Assembly: GCF_016862755.1 (NCBI RefSeq)
Contig: NZ_BONO01000002.1
Coordinates: forward strand, 1 to 64,000
Source: Cellulomonas pakistanensis
GTDB taxonomy: Bacteria > Actinomycetota > Actinomycetes > Actinomycetales > Cellulomonadaceae
Length of the DNA stretch: 64,000 bases
Direction: 5' to 3'
Positions 52,963-60,916 of this stretch are shown in pieces (the stretch's first letter is position 1; each line of letters begins with the position of its first letter). The translations under genes were made by a program, and so were the position numbers. The notes beneath the pieces were generated by a model. The model made no database searches, was not told the origin of the DNA, and was given only the letters and a program-made list of their open reading frames with translations.

Positions 52963-53547
52963 CTACGTGAAGAGGGGGACGACGAAGGCCGGAGGCCCGC
53001 GCCGGACCACGCTGGCGGAGGTGAGCACGCGGGCGACCGGGCGCCAGGCGTGCTCGTCGCGGAGCGGCGCCGCGGGGGCGTGCGGCAGGACGGGCAGCGC
53101 GGGGACCCGCACCACCAGGACACGGTGCGCCGCGCGGCGCACAGCCGCCACCACGCGTGCCAGAGCCGCCTCGCCGTGGCGCAGCGCGAGGACCGTCACG
53201 ACGGCGGCGCCGGCGTGGGCGAGCCACATCGAGCCCGAGGCGTGACCGGAGTGCGCCATCGCGTCCGCGTCGGGGACGAGGGTGGTCGCCCCGGCGTGCT
53301 GGTGGGCACCGTCGGCCGCCGGCGCCGCCCGGCCCACCGCGCCCAGCGAGAACAGGGTGTGGAACAGCAGCTGGCTGATGCCGACCGAGCACGCGAGGCG
53401 CAGCCAGCCGAGCCGCACCTGCGCCAGGACGAGGCAGACCGGCGTCGCGAGCACCAGCGGCAGCACGATGCCGAGCGGGCCGGGCACAGCACCGCCGCCG
53501 AGCACGTGGGACATCAGGGCGGCGAACGTCGCGACGCCGGAGGCCAT
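52963..53547 (-). CDS. His-rich membrane protein of the copper cluster
   Basis: A 194-residue protein with about three or four membrane segments (MSHVLGGGAVPGPLGIVLPLVLATPVCLVLA and later ones) and an external His/Met loop ADGAHQHAGATTLVPDADAMAHSGHASGSMWLAHAG, which suggests metal binding. The family has no name I know, but such genes accompany copC in actinobacteria. ATG 53547 overlaps the stop of a 29-codon frame (53,636-53,547). The gene frame also reads protein-like (RPAQRLARAL) just upstream without a start, so a small frameshift at the true N-terminus is possible. Confidence 0.7.
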   Translation of the reverse strand: MASGVATFAALMSHVLGGGAVPGPLGIVLPLVLATPVCLVLAQVRLGWLRLACSVGISQLLFHTLFSLGAVGRAAPAADGAHQHAGATTLVPDADAMAHSGHASGSMWLAHAGAAVVTVLALRHGEAALARVVAAVRRAAHRVLVVRVPALPVLPHAPAAPLRDEHAWRPVARVLTSASVVRRGPPAFVVPLFT

Positions 53548-53820
53548 CAGCGCCCGCGCGAGGCGCTGGGCGGGGCGATGCGTTCGGGCTGCGGGGTCGC
53601 CGACGGGGTCACCACGTCAGTGACCGGCGCGCCCATGACGTTGATCCTAAGCGGCGGCGCTGGGCGGGCGGCGCGACCACGCCCGCACGAGTGCACCCCT
53701 CCCCGGTGACCACACCGCCCTCGGACCTGACCGGCGCACTCGCGACGAGACCACCGTGCTGCTTCGACCGCGTACCCGATCTCCCCCGTGCCGCCTGCTC
53801 CGGGCCGCTACCGTCGAGGC

Positions 53821-54585
53821 ATGACCCTCCCGGAGCTCACGTCGGTGCCCGGCGGCACGATCGAGCTCTCGGACGCCCGCCGCGGGACGTCGCGAGACGT
53901 GGCGCTGTTCGCGTTCGAGATCGGGCGCGTGCCCGTGACGCAGGCGCAGTACGCCGCCGTGCTGGGGCGCGCGGACCCGCCGGCCGCCGGAGCCGCGGCG
54001 CCGGCGCACGGGGTGCGCTGGGTCGACGCCGTCGCGTGGTGCAACGCCGCGTCCTCGCGGGCCGGTCTGCGCCCGGCCTACGACGTGCGCGGGGGCACCG
54101 TGCGCTGAGACGTCGCCGCGGACGGGTACCGCCTCCCCACCGAGGCCGAGTGGGAGCACGCGTGCCGTGCGGGGACGACGGGAGCCACGTACGGGTCGCT
54201 CGCCACCACCGCGTGGACCGCGCTGGACGGCGTCGAGGGTCCCCAGCCGACCGGGTCGAAGGTGCCGAACGCCTGGGGCCTGCACGACATGCTCGGCAAC
54301 GTGTGGGAGTGGTGCTGGGACTTCGCCGACACCGCTCGCTACGGCGACTACCGTGTGCTGCGCGGTGGCGGCTGGGCCGACGCGAGGTGGAGCGTGCGGG
54401 CCTCGGTCCGGCGCGGCAGCGCGCCGGACGCCGTGATCGAGGACGTCGGGTTCCGGGTGGCTCGCGGAGGCGCTCCGCCCGGTGACGGGGACGCGTCCCA
54501 GGGGTGGTCGGCCGACGCCGACCGCCGTCGCGCCGATGTGCGCGGCCCCCTCCCGCCAGGATGGACGCCGCTCCGGGGGCTGTGA
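53821..54585 (+). pseudogene. Formylglycine-generating-enzyme-like (SUMF1 domain) gene interrupted by one in-frame TGA
   Basis: A single continuous frame encodes a SUMF1-type domain. TLPELTSVPGGTIELSD is the start, then FEIGRVPVTQAQYAAVLG and VRWVDAVAWCNAAS. TGA 54106-54108 interrupts it. The same frame continues directly with DGYRLPTEAEWEHACRAGT, then GLHDMLGNVWEWCWDFAD, YRVLRGGGWADARWSVRASVRR and GFRVAR, to TGA at 54585. The interrupted position is normally Trp in this family, and TGG to TGA is one base. It is likely a nonsense pseudogene; readthrough or a sequence error are alternatives. No start lies soon after the stop. The nearby 53,637-53,820 region holds no gene. Confidence 0.85.
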
Positions 54586-54646
54586 GGCGGAGGCCGCGGC
54601 GTGGTCGTCCCGGGCGCGTGGGACGTCGAGCGGGTCGCCGGGCCGG

Positions 54647-55048
54647 TCAGCAGCCGAGGTCGGCGACGAGGTCCTCGCGGGCGGTGGCGACCTGCGACGC
54701 CTCGTCGCGCAGGGAGTCGACCGCCTCTGGCACGGTCTCGTCGCCGTCGACGTCGTCGACCGCCTCGCTCAGGTCCGACCACGCCTGGTCCACGGCGTCG
54801 GCCCGGTCCTCGGCCACGTCATCCGCGGCCTCGGTGAGCTGGTCGACGGCGTCGGCCACCTGGCTGCGCGCCTGGCGGATCTCGTCGATCGTCGCGTCGG
54901 GGCCGACCACGCTGTCGAAGTTCTCGAGCGCGGACTCGAGCTGCACCTCCGCGTCGCACGCCTGCGCCGTGTTCTCCTCGGGATCCTCCGAGCACGCCGC
55001 GAGCCCGACCACCAGCACCGCCACGACGACCAGCCGCTGAGCGCGCAT
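54647..55048 (-). CDS. Small coiled-coil lipoprotein
   Basis: A 133-residue lipoprotein. Signal peptide RAQRLVVVAVLVVGL with lipobox LAAC. The mature part is very acidic and helical, with heptad-like Ala/Leu/Val spacing (IRQARSQVADAVDQLTEAADDVAEDRADAV), so a coiled coil is likely. A C-terminal Cys (LVADLGC) may pair with the Cys in AQACDAEV. The start at 55048 follows GAGGGGGG; the extension to 55099 is unlikely. The family is common in actinobacteria, function unknown. Confidence 0.82.
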   Translation of the reverse strand: MRAQRLVVVAVLVVGLAACSEDPEENTAQACDAEVQLESALENFDSVVGPDATIDEIRQARSQVADAVDQLTEAADDVAEDRADAVDQAWSDLSEAVDDVDGDETVPEAVDSLRDEASQVATAREDLVADLGC

Positions 55049-55269
55049 CGCTGTCCCCCCTCTCGGGGCGCCGCGCGTCGGCGCCCCGCTCATCGTCATC
55101 GCACGCGTCCGACCTCGGCGTCACCCGACCCGAGTGATCGACGCGCACGCGCGGAGCGCACCACCCGCACGGCCCCGTGAGGCTGCCCGGAGGCCCGCGG
55201 CGGCCCAGGCGGCGCGCGCCGGCACGGCCCGGAGAGCGCCGCGCCCGCCTGACCACTACCGTCGGCGGC

Positions 55270-55494
55270 ATGCTGCCGGAGGCGCCGTCGAGCGACTACG
55301 CCCTGCTCACGCTGATCATCGTCGTGACCGGCGTCGTGCCCTTCGTCGTGACTCTCGCGGCTCCGCGTCTCCTGCGCCGCGATCGCGGCACGGCCGCTCC
55401 GCGCAGGCCGGTCCCGGCGTGGGCCCTGGTGGCGGTGCCGGTTGTCCTCGTCGCGTGGTGGTTCGTGGCGGCGTGGCTCTTCCTCGCGGACTGA
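55270..55494 (+). CDS. Small two-segment membrane protein
   Basis: A 74-residue protein with two hydrophobic segments: ALLTLIIVVTGVVPFVVTLAA and ALVAVPVVLVAWWFVAAWLFL. They are separated by a basic loop (PRLLRRDRGTAAPRRPVP), so both termini probably face outward. The family is not recognised. The 221 bases before it and the 146 bases after it hold no convincing gene. Confidence 0.6.
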   Translation: MLPEAPSSDYALLTLIIVVTGVVPFVVTLAAPRLLRRDRGTAAPRRPVPAWALVAVPVVLVAWWFVAAWLFLAD

Positions 55495-55640
55495 TCCGCG
55501 TCGCGCGCCGAGCGGCTCCTACCTGGACCAGCGGACCGCCGAGCGCTCGTCCGACGATCTCGACGACGCCACGCTCGAGAGCGAGCTGTGGGCAGCCCTC
55601 GGAAGCCGCACCGTGCGGACGGCGGGATCGCGGCAGCGGG

Positions 55641-56375
55641 TCAGACGCGGCCGGCCGCGGCGCCCGGGACCAGGTCGGCCGCGGCGCGCCCTGCCAGGTC
55701 GATCCCGAACGACTCCCGCAGCAGCGTCTCCCCCGCGGGCGTCACCGTCAGCCCGCGGCCCGACCGGTGCCGGACCACCCAGCCCGCGTCGAGGAACCGG
55801 GTGCCCACCGCGGCGCCGACCGCGCCGCCCAGGTGCGGCCGGCGCTCCGTCCAGTCGAGGCACGCCCGGGTGGTCGCGCGGCGCCCGGCGACCGCCGCGT
55901 CGACCGCCACCCCGAGGCCACGGAGCCCGGCCGCGCCCCGCGGGGTCAGGGCGAGCGCGTCCGGGTCGGCGAGCCAGCCGGCTGCCAGCCAGGCGTCCGT
56001 GAGGGCGGTGCCGAGCGCCCCGGCGAGGTGGTCGTAGCAGAACCGCGCGGCCGCCAGGTGCTCAGCCCGCCGGGTCCCGCGGAGGCCCGAGACGGGCGCG
56101 GGCGGCGCGATCAGCCCGAGCGCCTCCAGCGCCGAACCCACCTCGGGCCCGGCGAGCGCGTAGAACCGGTGCCGGCCGTGCACGTGGCAGCGCAGCAGCC
56201 CGGCCGCGACCAGGACGCCCAGGTGGTCCGAGGCGGTGGACGCGCTGACGCCGGCCAGGCGCGCGAGCTCGCCCGCCGGGCGCCGCGATCCGTCCATCAG
56301 CAGGTTGCAGATGGTGGAGCGCGCCGGCACCGCGAGCGCGCGCCCGACGGCGGTGAAGTCCCGGTCCCTGCCCAC
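55641..56375 (-). CDS. ArsR-family regulator with C-terminal domain
   Basis: A 244-residue protein. The N-terminal winged helix-turn-helix is ALAVPARSTICNLLMDGSRRPAGELARLAGVSASTASDHLGVLVAAGLLRCHVHGRHRFYAL at about residues 13-75. The long C-terminal part (about 95-244) holds two Cys (AARFCYDHLAG and RACLDWTERRPHLGG), possible redox or metal sensors. It is divergent from the OsmC peroxidase gene with a 64-base gap, so it probably represses it and responds to organic peroxide or a related signal. Confidence 0.9.
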   Translation of the reverse strand: MGRDRDFTAVGRALAVPARSTICNLLMDGSRRPAGELARLAGVSASTASDHLGVLVAAGLLRCHVHGRHRFYALAGPEVGSALEALGLIAPPAPVSGLRGTRRAEHLAAARFCYDHLAGALGTALTDAWLAAGWLADPDALALTPRGAAGLRGLGVAVDAAVAGRRATTRACLDWTERRPHLGGAVGAAVGTRFLDAGWVVRHRSGRGLTVTPAGETLLRESFGIDLAGRAAADLVPGAAAGRV

Positions 56376-56439
56376 GCGCCGAGCGTACGACGGCGACGGT
56401 TCGGTCCCGGCCGGAACGTCCCAGCCCTAGCGTCGCGGC

Positions 56440-56892
56440 ATGCACACCTACCTCACCCGGCTCCGCTGGGACGGCTCGACCGCCGGCGGCGTCCGGTCCT
56501 ACTCCCGTGACCACGCGGTCACCGCTCCCCCGGCGCTCGCCGCGCTGGACCTGAGCGCCGATCCCGGGTTCCGCGGTGACGCCGGGCGGCTCAACCCCGA
56601 GCAGCTCGTGGTCGCCGCTGCGTCGTCCTGCCAGATGCTGTCCTTCCTGGGCGCCGCCGCCCGCGCCGGTGTCGACGTGCGCGGGTACGAGGACGAGGCG
56701 ACGTCCGCTCTCGACCTGTCCGGCCCGGCCCCGCGGCTCGGCGCGGTCCGCATCGCGGCGACCGTCCGGGTCGCGACCGGGACGGACCCCGACGCGGTGC
56801 TTGCTCTCGCGGAGCAGGCGCACCGCGAGTGCTACGTCGCCAACAGCCTGTCGGTGCCCGTGGAGGTCAGCACCGCGGTGGTGACGGTGTGA
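56440..56892 (+). CDS. OsmC-family peroxiredoxin
   Basis: A 150-residue OsmC/Ohr-like protein that reduces organic hydroperoxides. The two catalytic Cys are in LVVAAASSCQMLSFL and QAHRECYVANSL, and the Arg-region near the N-terminus is typical (NPEQLVVAA). It is divergent from the ArsR regulator. Its stop overlaps the next gene as GTGA. An electron donor (lipoyl protein or mycothiol system) is expected from elsewhere. Confidence 0.92.
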   Translation: MHTYLTRLRWDGSTAGGVRSYSRDHAVTAPPALAALDLSADPGFRGDAGRLNPEQLVVAAASSCQMLSFLGAAARAGVDVRGYEDEATSALDLSGPAPRLGAVRIAATVRVATGTDPDAVLALAEQAHRECYVANSLSVPVEVSTAVVTV

Positions 56893-57299
56893 CCGGCCGG
56901 CCGCAGGACCTGGAGGTCGAGCTGCCCGATCGACCGGGCGCCCTGGCCGACCTGGGCGAGGCGCTCGGGGCCGCCGGCGTCAGCCTCGAGGGCGGCGGGG
57001 TGACGACGGTCGGCGACCGGGCCGTGGCGCACTTCCTCGTGCTGGGCGGCGAGGCGGCCGTGGCCGCGGTCGCGGGCGCGGGCCTCGGGCGGGCCGTCGC
57101 GCGCGACGTGCTGACCGCCCGCCTCGCGCAGGACGTGCCCGGGCAGCTCGGGGCGCTCGCGCGGCGGCTCGGCGACGCCGACGTGTCCGTGCGCGTCCAG
57201 TACAGCGACCACGCGGGCAACCTCGTGCTGCTGGTGGACGACGCGGACCGTGAGCGGGCGCGCGCGGTGGTCGCGCGGTGGCGCCCAGGGGACGCCTGA
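56889..57299 (+). CDS. Two-ACT-domain protein
   Basis: A 136-residue protein made of two ACT-like domains. DLEVELPDRPGALADLGEALGAAGVSLEGGGV begins the first, and DVPGQLGALARRLGDADVSVRVQYSDHAGNLVLLVDD the second. ACT domains bind amino acids or similar ligands and regulate partners; stand-alone pairs often act as regulators. GTG 56889 overlaps the OsmC stop as GTGA, so the two are co-translated, and a role in sensing within the OsmC operon is inferred. Confidence 0.85.
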   Translation: MTGRPQDLEVELPDRPGALADLGEALGAAGVSLEGGGVTTVGDRAVAHFLVLGGEAAVAAVAGAGLGRAVARDVLTARLAQDVPGQLGALARRLGDADVSVRVQYSDHAGNLVLLVDDADRERARAVVARWRPGDA

Positions 57300-57317
57300 C
57301 GGAGCGGGAGAGCTGGC

Positions 57318-57602
57318 TCAGCGCCGCTGGAGGACGAGGCGCGGTCGCCAGCCCACCACCGCCGCGAGCGCGGCGACCAGCAGGAGGGCGAGGCCGCTGA
57401 CCAGCGCTCCGTGCGCGTGCGCGACCATCGCGTTCCCCCAGTCGACGTCGGACCGCGCGAACTGCGTGGCGACGTACCAACGGTTGCCCCACCGGAACCC
57501 GTCCGCCACGGCGAGCGCGAGCGCGACCACGGCGACCACCTTGGCCGCGACGCGGACCCGCGCACCGAGCACCCGTCCGCGCTGTCCCGGCCTCGTCGCC
57601 AC
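57318..57602 (-). CDS. Small membrane protein
   Basis: A 94-residue protein with two membrane segments (VRVAAKVVAVVALALAVADGF and ALVSGLALLLVAALAAVVGW). Between them is an external loop with aromatic and His residues (RWGNRWYVATQFARSDVDWGNAMVAHAHG). The family is not recognised. It is convergent with the ACT gene, with an 18-base gap. Confidence 0.65.
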   Translation of the reverse strand: MATRPGQRGRVLGARVRVAAKVVAVVALALAVADGFRWGNRWYVATQFARSDVDWGNAMVAHAHGALVSGLALLLVAALAAVVGWRPRLVLQRR

Positions 57603-57743
57603 GTGGTCCCCCTCGCGTCCGTCCCTCGCCCAGCGCCCGCCACGCTAGCGAACGACGCGTTCGTCCGCGTCCGCGGTTCCGCCGACCGGTTCGACCTCGG
57701 CGGCGCTCCGCCGGCTCGTCGGGTCCGACCATGAGCGACGACG

Positions 57744-57928
57744 TGCGCGACAGCGGCGCGACCGCGACGTCGTCCTCGGCCGGCACGACGTGTTCGTCGT
57801 GCCGAAGGGGTGAAGCACTGCCTGAGGGCGACCGAGGAGGTCGACGCGGTGCCCTCGAGCCGAGGGGCACGGTCAACACGGGCGACGCGGGCGGGGACAT
57901 GACGGCTCCGCTCCGGGAGCTCGGCTAG
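57744..57928 (+). pseudogene. Cupin-domain remnant with two frameshifts
   Basis: Three frames read in turn give a typical cupin end. RDRDVVLGRHDVFVVPKG comes first, then a frame change at the GGGG run 57807-57810. VKHCLRATEEVDAV follows, then a second change near 57849-57856. LEPRGTVNTGDAGGDMTAPL ends at TAG 57926-57928. Cupin proteins commonly show VFVVPKGVxHC and EPRGTxNTGDA. There is no N-terminal half, so it is a truncated remnant. The region 57,603-57,743 holds no gene, only a GACCTCGGC repeat piece near 57,690. Confidence 0.7.
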
Positions 57929-58275
57929 TCCCCGCCCGCACCAGGCGCCGAGCGACGCGGCCGACGAGGAGGCGGCGGACTTCGACCGGGTGAACGGCAT
58001 CAACCTCCGCGGGGTGTGGGCGGCGCGGAAGCACGAGCTGAGGCAGATGCGTCGGCACGGCAGCGGCGCGGTGGTCAACTGCTCGTCGCTCGGCGGCCTC
58101 GTCGGCCTGCCGCAGCGCGCGGCGGACCACTCGAGCAAGCACGGCGTGATCGGCCTGACGCGCAGCGCCGCGGTCGAGTACGCGCCCCGCGGGATCCGGG
58201 TCAACGCGGTCTGCCCGGGCACGTTCGACACACCGATGGTGTCGACCATGCTCGAGACCCCGGCCGATGCCCTGG
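57929..58275 (+). pseudogene. SDR-family remnant truncated at both ends
   Basis: The frame around 57,990 encodes the middle and C-terminal parts of a short-chain dehydrogenase: DFDRVNGINLRGVWAARKHEL, GSGAVVNCSSLGGLVGLP and IRVNAVCPGTFDTPMVSTML. The Rossmann half with the Gly loop is missing. The catalytic YxxxK reads DHSSK here, so Tyr has become Asp. The match ends near 58,275, where the convergent DUF1361 gene stops. It follows the cupin remnant without a gap, so both decayed together. Confidence 0.75.
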
Positions 58276-58280
58276 GTGAG

Positions 58281-58985
58281 CTACCCCAGCGCCACGACCG
58301 CACCGACGAGCGGCCCGATCACCACCAGGTGCATCAGCCCGAAGAAGGCCCCGCAGACCACCGTGAACCCGGCCGCCTGTGCGAGCCGGCCCGGCCCGCG
58401 CAGGTGCGCCACGATGCGCGCCACGAGCCGCCACGGCCGCAGCACGTCCCAGCTGTTCACCCGGATGTTCCGTCCGAGGTAGATGCCGAACGCGGCGAGC
58501 AGCAGCACGGCGACGGTGAGCCAGCGCACCTCGGCCGAGAGCAGCATGTCCACGTCGTTCGACCGCAGCGCCACGTACGCGAGCTGGACGAAGAACACGT
58601 TGATCAGCATGTTCAGCACGCCGGACACGGCGAGCGACAGGACGAGCAGGATGTCGTACCACTCCGGCACCCGCTCGCCCGGCTTCCGGTGCGACTGGTT
58701 CAGCTCGGTGACGAGGTAGCCCGCGTTCGGCAGCAGGAGCAGCCAGACGAGGACGACGAGCACCTCCGCCGCCACGCCCACGCCGCGCGGGGCGCCGGCG
58801 GCGAGCAGCACCCCGACGGCCAGCACCCCCACCCCGAGGACCACGACCGGGGCGATCGACAGCCCGACGTTCAGCAGCATCGGCCGGTAGAGCGTCGTGC
58901 CGAACACGGGCGCCCGCGCGATCACCAGCAGCACCGCGAGCGCGTTCATCCCGACGATGCCCAGCACCGTGTCCTGCAGCAGCAC
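58281..58985 (-). CDS. DUF1361 membrane protein
   Basis: A 234-residue membrane protein with about six or seven segments. Signatures of DUF1361 are VWLLLLPNAGYLVTELNQSHRKPGERVPEWYDILLVLSLAVSGVL and FGIYLGRNIRVNSWDVLRPW. The polar and charged residues sit between membrane segments, which suggests a conserved functional site, but no activity is known. It is intact and lies directly against the SDR remnant. Confidence 0.88.
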   Translation of the reverse strand: MLLQDTVLGIVGMNALAVLLVIARAPVFGTTLYRPMLLNVGLSIAPVVVLGVGVLAVGVLLAAGAPRGVGVAAEVLVVLVWLLLLPNAGYLVTELNQSHRKPGERVPEWYDILLVLSLAVSGVLNMLINVFFVQLAYVALRSNDVDMLLSAEVRWLTVAVLLLAAFGIYLGRNIRVNSWDVLRPWRLVARIVAHLRGPGRLAQAAGFTVVCGAFFGLMHLVVIGPLVGAVVALG

Positions 58986-59102
58986 GTCTCCCCCGGTCCC
59001 GCGGCGCCCGCCACGTCCAGGACGAACCCTGTCACGTCGGCGGACGCCGCACCCGCGGTTCCGGCGGCTGCGTCCACGTCACCCCGGGCGGTGCCGCCCC
59101 GG

Positions 59103-59792
59103 TCAGGCCCCCAGGAACCGTGCGTAGAACCCGCGCGGGTCCTCGGCCAGCGAGGCCTTGACCATGGCGCTCCACTCGTCGACGACGACCTCGAGGTCCC
59201 CGGCCGCGACGGCGTCGAGCGTGCGACGGACGACGTCGACCGGGTCGGCTTTCGGCCCGTCGATCCCCCGGGCCATGTCGGTGTCCGCCAGGCCGAGGTG
59301 CACGGACGTGACCTGGGTGCCCTGCCCGGCGAGCTCGAGGCGGAGCGCGTTGCTCATGTTCCAGTTCGCGGCCTTGGACACGGCGTACGCGCCGGATCCC
59401 GGGAAGGCGAACCAGGACAGCGCGGACGCGACGTTCACGATCGCGCCGCCGCCGTTGGCCGCCAGGACCGGGGCGAAGGCACGGACCATCGACAGCGTGC
59501 CCCAGAAGTTGACGTCCATCTCGGCGCGCACGGCGTCCAGGTCGCCGAGCAGCGGCGCCCCGGTGGAGATCCCCGCGTTGTTGACGAGCAGGTCGACGTC
59601 GCCGGCCAGCGCGGCCGCGGCGGCCACGGCGTCGGGGTCGGTGATGTCGAGGGCGACGGGGCGGGCCCCGGGCAGGTCGATGGACGCGGGCTCGCGGGCG
59701 GCGGCGTAGACCGTCGCGCCCCGGGCGAGCAGCTCGGCGGCGAAGTGGCGACCGAGGCCGCGGTTGGCCCCGGTGATCAGTGCGGTTGTCAT
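59103..59792 (-). CDS. SDR-family oxidoreductase (MerR-controlled)
   Basis: A 229-residue short-chain dehydrogenase. The cofactor loop is ALITGANRGLGRHFAAELLARGATVYAAAREP, and DVDLLVNNAGIS is the structural NNAG motif. The catalytic Ser is in IVNVASALSWFAF and YxxxK in GAYAVSKAAN. The start at 59792 (MTTALITG) is preferred over the longer frame. It is divergent from the MerR gene with a palindrome between, an arrangement in which the regulator senses a drug-like or reactive compound. Substrate unknown. Confidence 0.92.
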   Translation of the reverse strand: MTTALITGANRGLGRHFAAELLARGATVYAAAREPASIDLPGARPVALDITDPDAVAAAAALAGDVDLLVNNAGISTGAPLLGDLDAVRAEMDVNFWGTLSMVRAFAPVLAANGGGAIVNVASALSWFAFPGSGAYAVSKAANWNMSNALRLELAGQGTQVTSVHLGLADTDMARGIDGPKADPVDVVRRTLDAVAAGDLEVVVDEWSAMVKASLAEDPRGFYARFLGA

Positions 59793-59810
59793 ATCTGGCA
59801 CGCTAGGACC

Positions 59811-59824
59811 TGACGTTGACGTCA
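59811..59824. promoter_or_regulatory. Candidate MerR operator
   Basis: Perfect palindrome TGACGT-TG-ACGTCA (59811-59824) in the 67-base gap between the divergent SDR (start 59792) and MerR (start 59860) genes. It includes the only long-spaced dyad there, as expected for MerR proteins, which bind between -35 and -10 elements. Confidence 0.7.
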
Positions 59825-59859
59825 GAGGCAAGTCCGGGACGAGTGATCAGGAGCACGGG

Positions 59860-60252
59860 GTGCGCATCGGAGAGGTCGCCGCGCAGGCGGGCGTCAGCGT
59901 GCGGGCGCTGCGGTACTACGAGGAGCAGGGGCTGCTGCACGCCGAGCGGAGCGCGAGCGGGCAGCGGCACTACTCCCCGGAGGCGGTCGCCCGCGTCCGG
60001 TTCATCCAGAGCCTCTACGCCGCCGGGCTCGGCAGCAGGGCCGTCCTGCGGATCCTGCCGTGCATGGAGCGGGGCGTCCTCACCGACGAGATGCACGAGC
60101 GGCTGCTGGCCGAGCGGGCCCGGGTGCAGGCCCAGCTGGAGGAGCTGACCGCGACCCGCGACAAGCTCGACGACGTGATCCGCATCGGGCAGGCGCACCG
60201 CGCCGGGCAGGAGCAGCACGAGGGCACCGCCCTGTGCGGGGTCGCCTCGTGA
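59860..60252 (+). CDS. MerR-family transcriptional regulator
   Basis: A 130-residue MerR protein. The winged helix is RIGEVAAQAGVSVRALRYYEEQGLLHAERSASGQRHYSPEAVARVRFIQSLYAAGLG, followed by a long dimerisation coil (LLAERARVQAQLEELTATRDKLDDVIR) and the tail EGTALCGVAS. GTG 59860 follows CAGGAGC. The lone Cys near the C-terminus is not enough for a metal site, so it resembles the redox or multidrug type. It is divergent from the SDR. Confidence 0.93.
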   Translation: MRIGEVAAQAGVSVRALRYYEEQGLLHAERSASGQRHYSPEAVARVRFIQSLYAAGLGSRAVLRILPCMERGVLTDEMHERLLAERARVQAQLEELTATRDKLDDVIRIGQAHRAGQEQHEGTALCGVAS

Positions 60253-60275
60253 GGTCGCGGCGGCCGTAGGCACGC

Positions 60276-60854
60276 TCAGGCGGGCGCGACCGTCGTCCGC
60301 ATGACCGTCTTGCTCTTCCCGATGCGCCGCTCGAAGACGAACCCGGCCTCCTCGAACATGCTGCGCGTGACGTTGTGCAGGAACGACGACGACGTCCGCT
60401 TCCCCGGCTCCAGCTCGTTCGGGAACGAGACGACCTCGCCTCCCCCGGCCTCCGCGATCAGCGCCAGCGCGCCCCGCAGGGCCTCGAGCGCCACGCCCTG
60501 CCGGCGGTGGTCCCGGTCGACGAAGAAGCAGGTGATCCGCCACGGCGCCGGGCGGGTCTCGCCGGCGTCGTACTGCTTGCGGTGGTAGATCCCGGGCAGC
60601 TCCTCGGGGCTGCCGTACTGGCACCACGCGATCGCCTGCTCCCCGTCGAGCACCAGCGCCGCGTGGGCGACCCCCTCCTCGACGAGGCGCCGCTTGAAGG
60701 TGGGCCCGTCGTGGTCGCGCTTGGCGGTGGTCGGGGTGTCGCCGTGGAAGTAGCTGCACCAGCAGCCGCCCCACACGCCGTTGTGCTTCTGTGCCAGCGC
60801 GAGCCAGGCGGGGAACGTCTCCGGCGTCAGCGGCTTGATGACGTGGTCGGCCAT
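60276..60854 (-). CDS. GNAT-family acetyltransferase
   Basis: A 192-residue protein. It begins ADHVIKPLTPETFPAWLALAQKHNGVWGGCWCSYFHG, typical of a subgroup with an N-terminal WGGCWC-type motif, and the acetyl-CoA loop is CFFVDRDHRRQGVALEALRGALALIAEAGGG. The start at 60854 was preferred over 60920, because the longer start adds an Arg/Pro-rich unrelated leader. It is 63 bases from the phosphatase stop on the same strand. Substrate unknown. Confidence 0.88.
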   Translation of the reverse strand: MADHVIKPLTPETFPAWLALAQKHNGVWGGCWCSYFHGDTPTTAKRDHDGPTFKRRLVEEGVAHAALVLDGEQAIAWCQYGSPEELPGIYHRKQYDAGETRPAPWRITCFFVDRDHRRQGVALEALRGALALIAEAGGGEVVSFPNELEPGKRTSSSFLHNVTRSMFEEAGFVFERRIGKSKTVMRTTVAPA

Positions 60855-60916
60855 GTCCCGATGGTGCTCCCCGACGGCGTCCGGCGGAAGAGGAGCGCGA
60901 CGACGCCCCGCCCGCG

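Noticed and set aside
54106-54108. In-frame TGA as a selenocysteine codon
   Set aside because: The family has Trp, not Cys, at this position, and no stable SECIS-like hairpin was evident directly after the TGA.
57731-57928. A 65-codon forward frame starting at ATG 57731
   Set aside because: Its reading (SDDVRDSGATATSSSAGTT) is not protein-like in the first half. The cupin remnant explains the conserved pieces across three frames.
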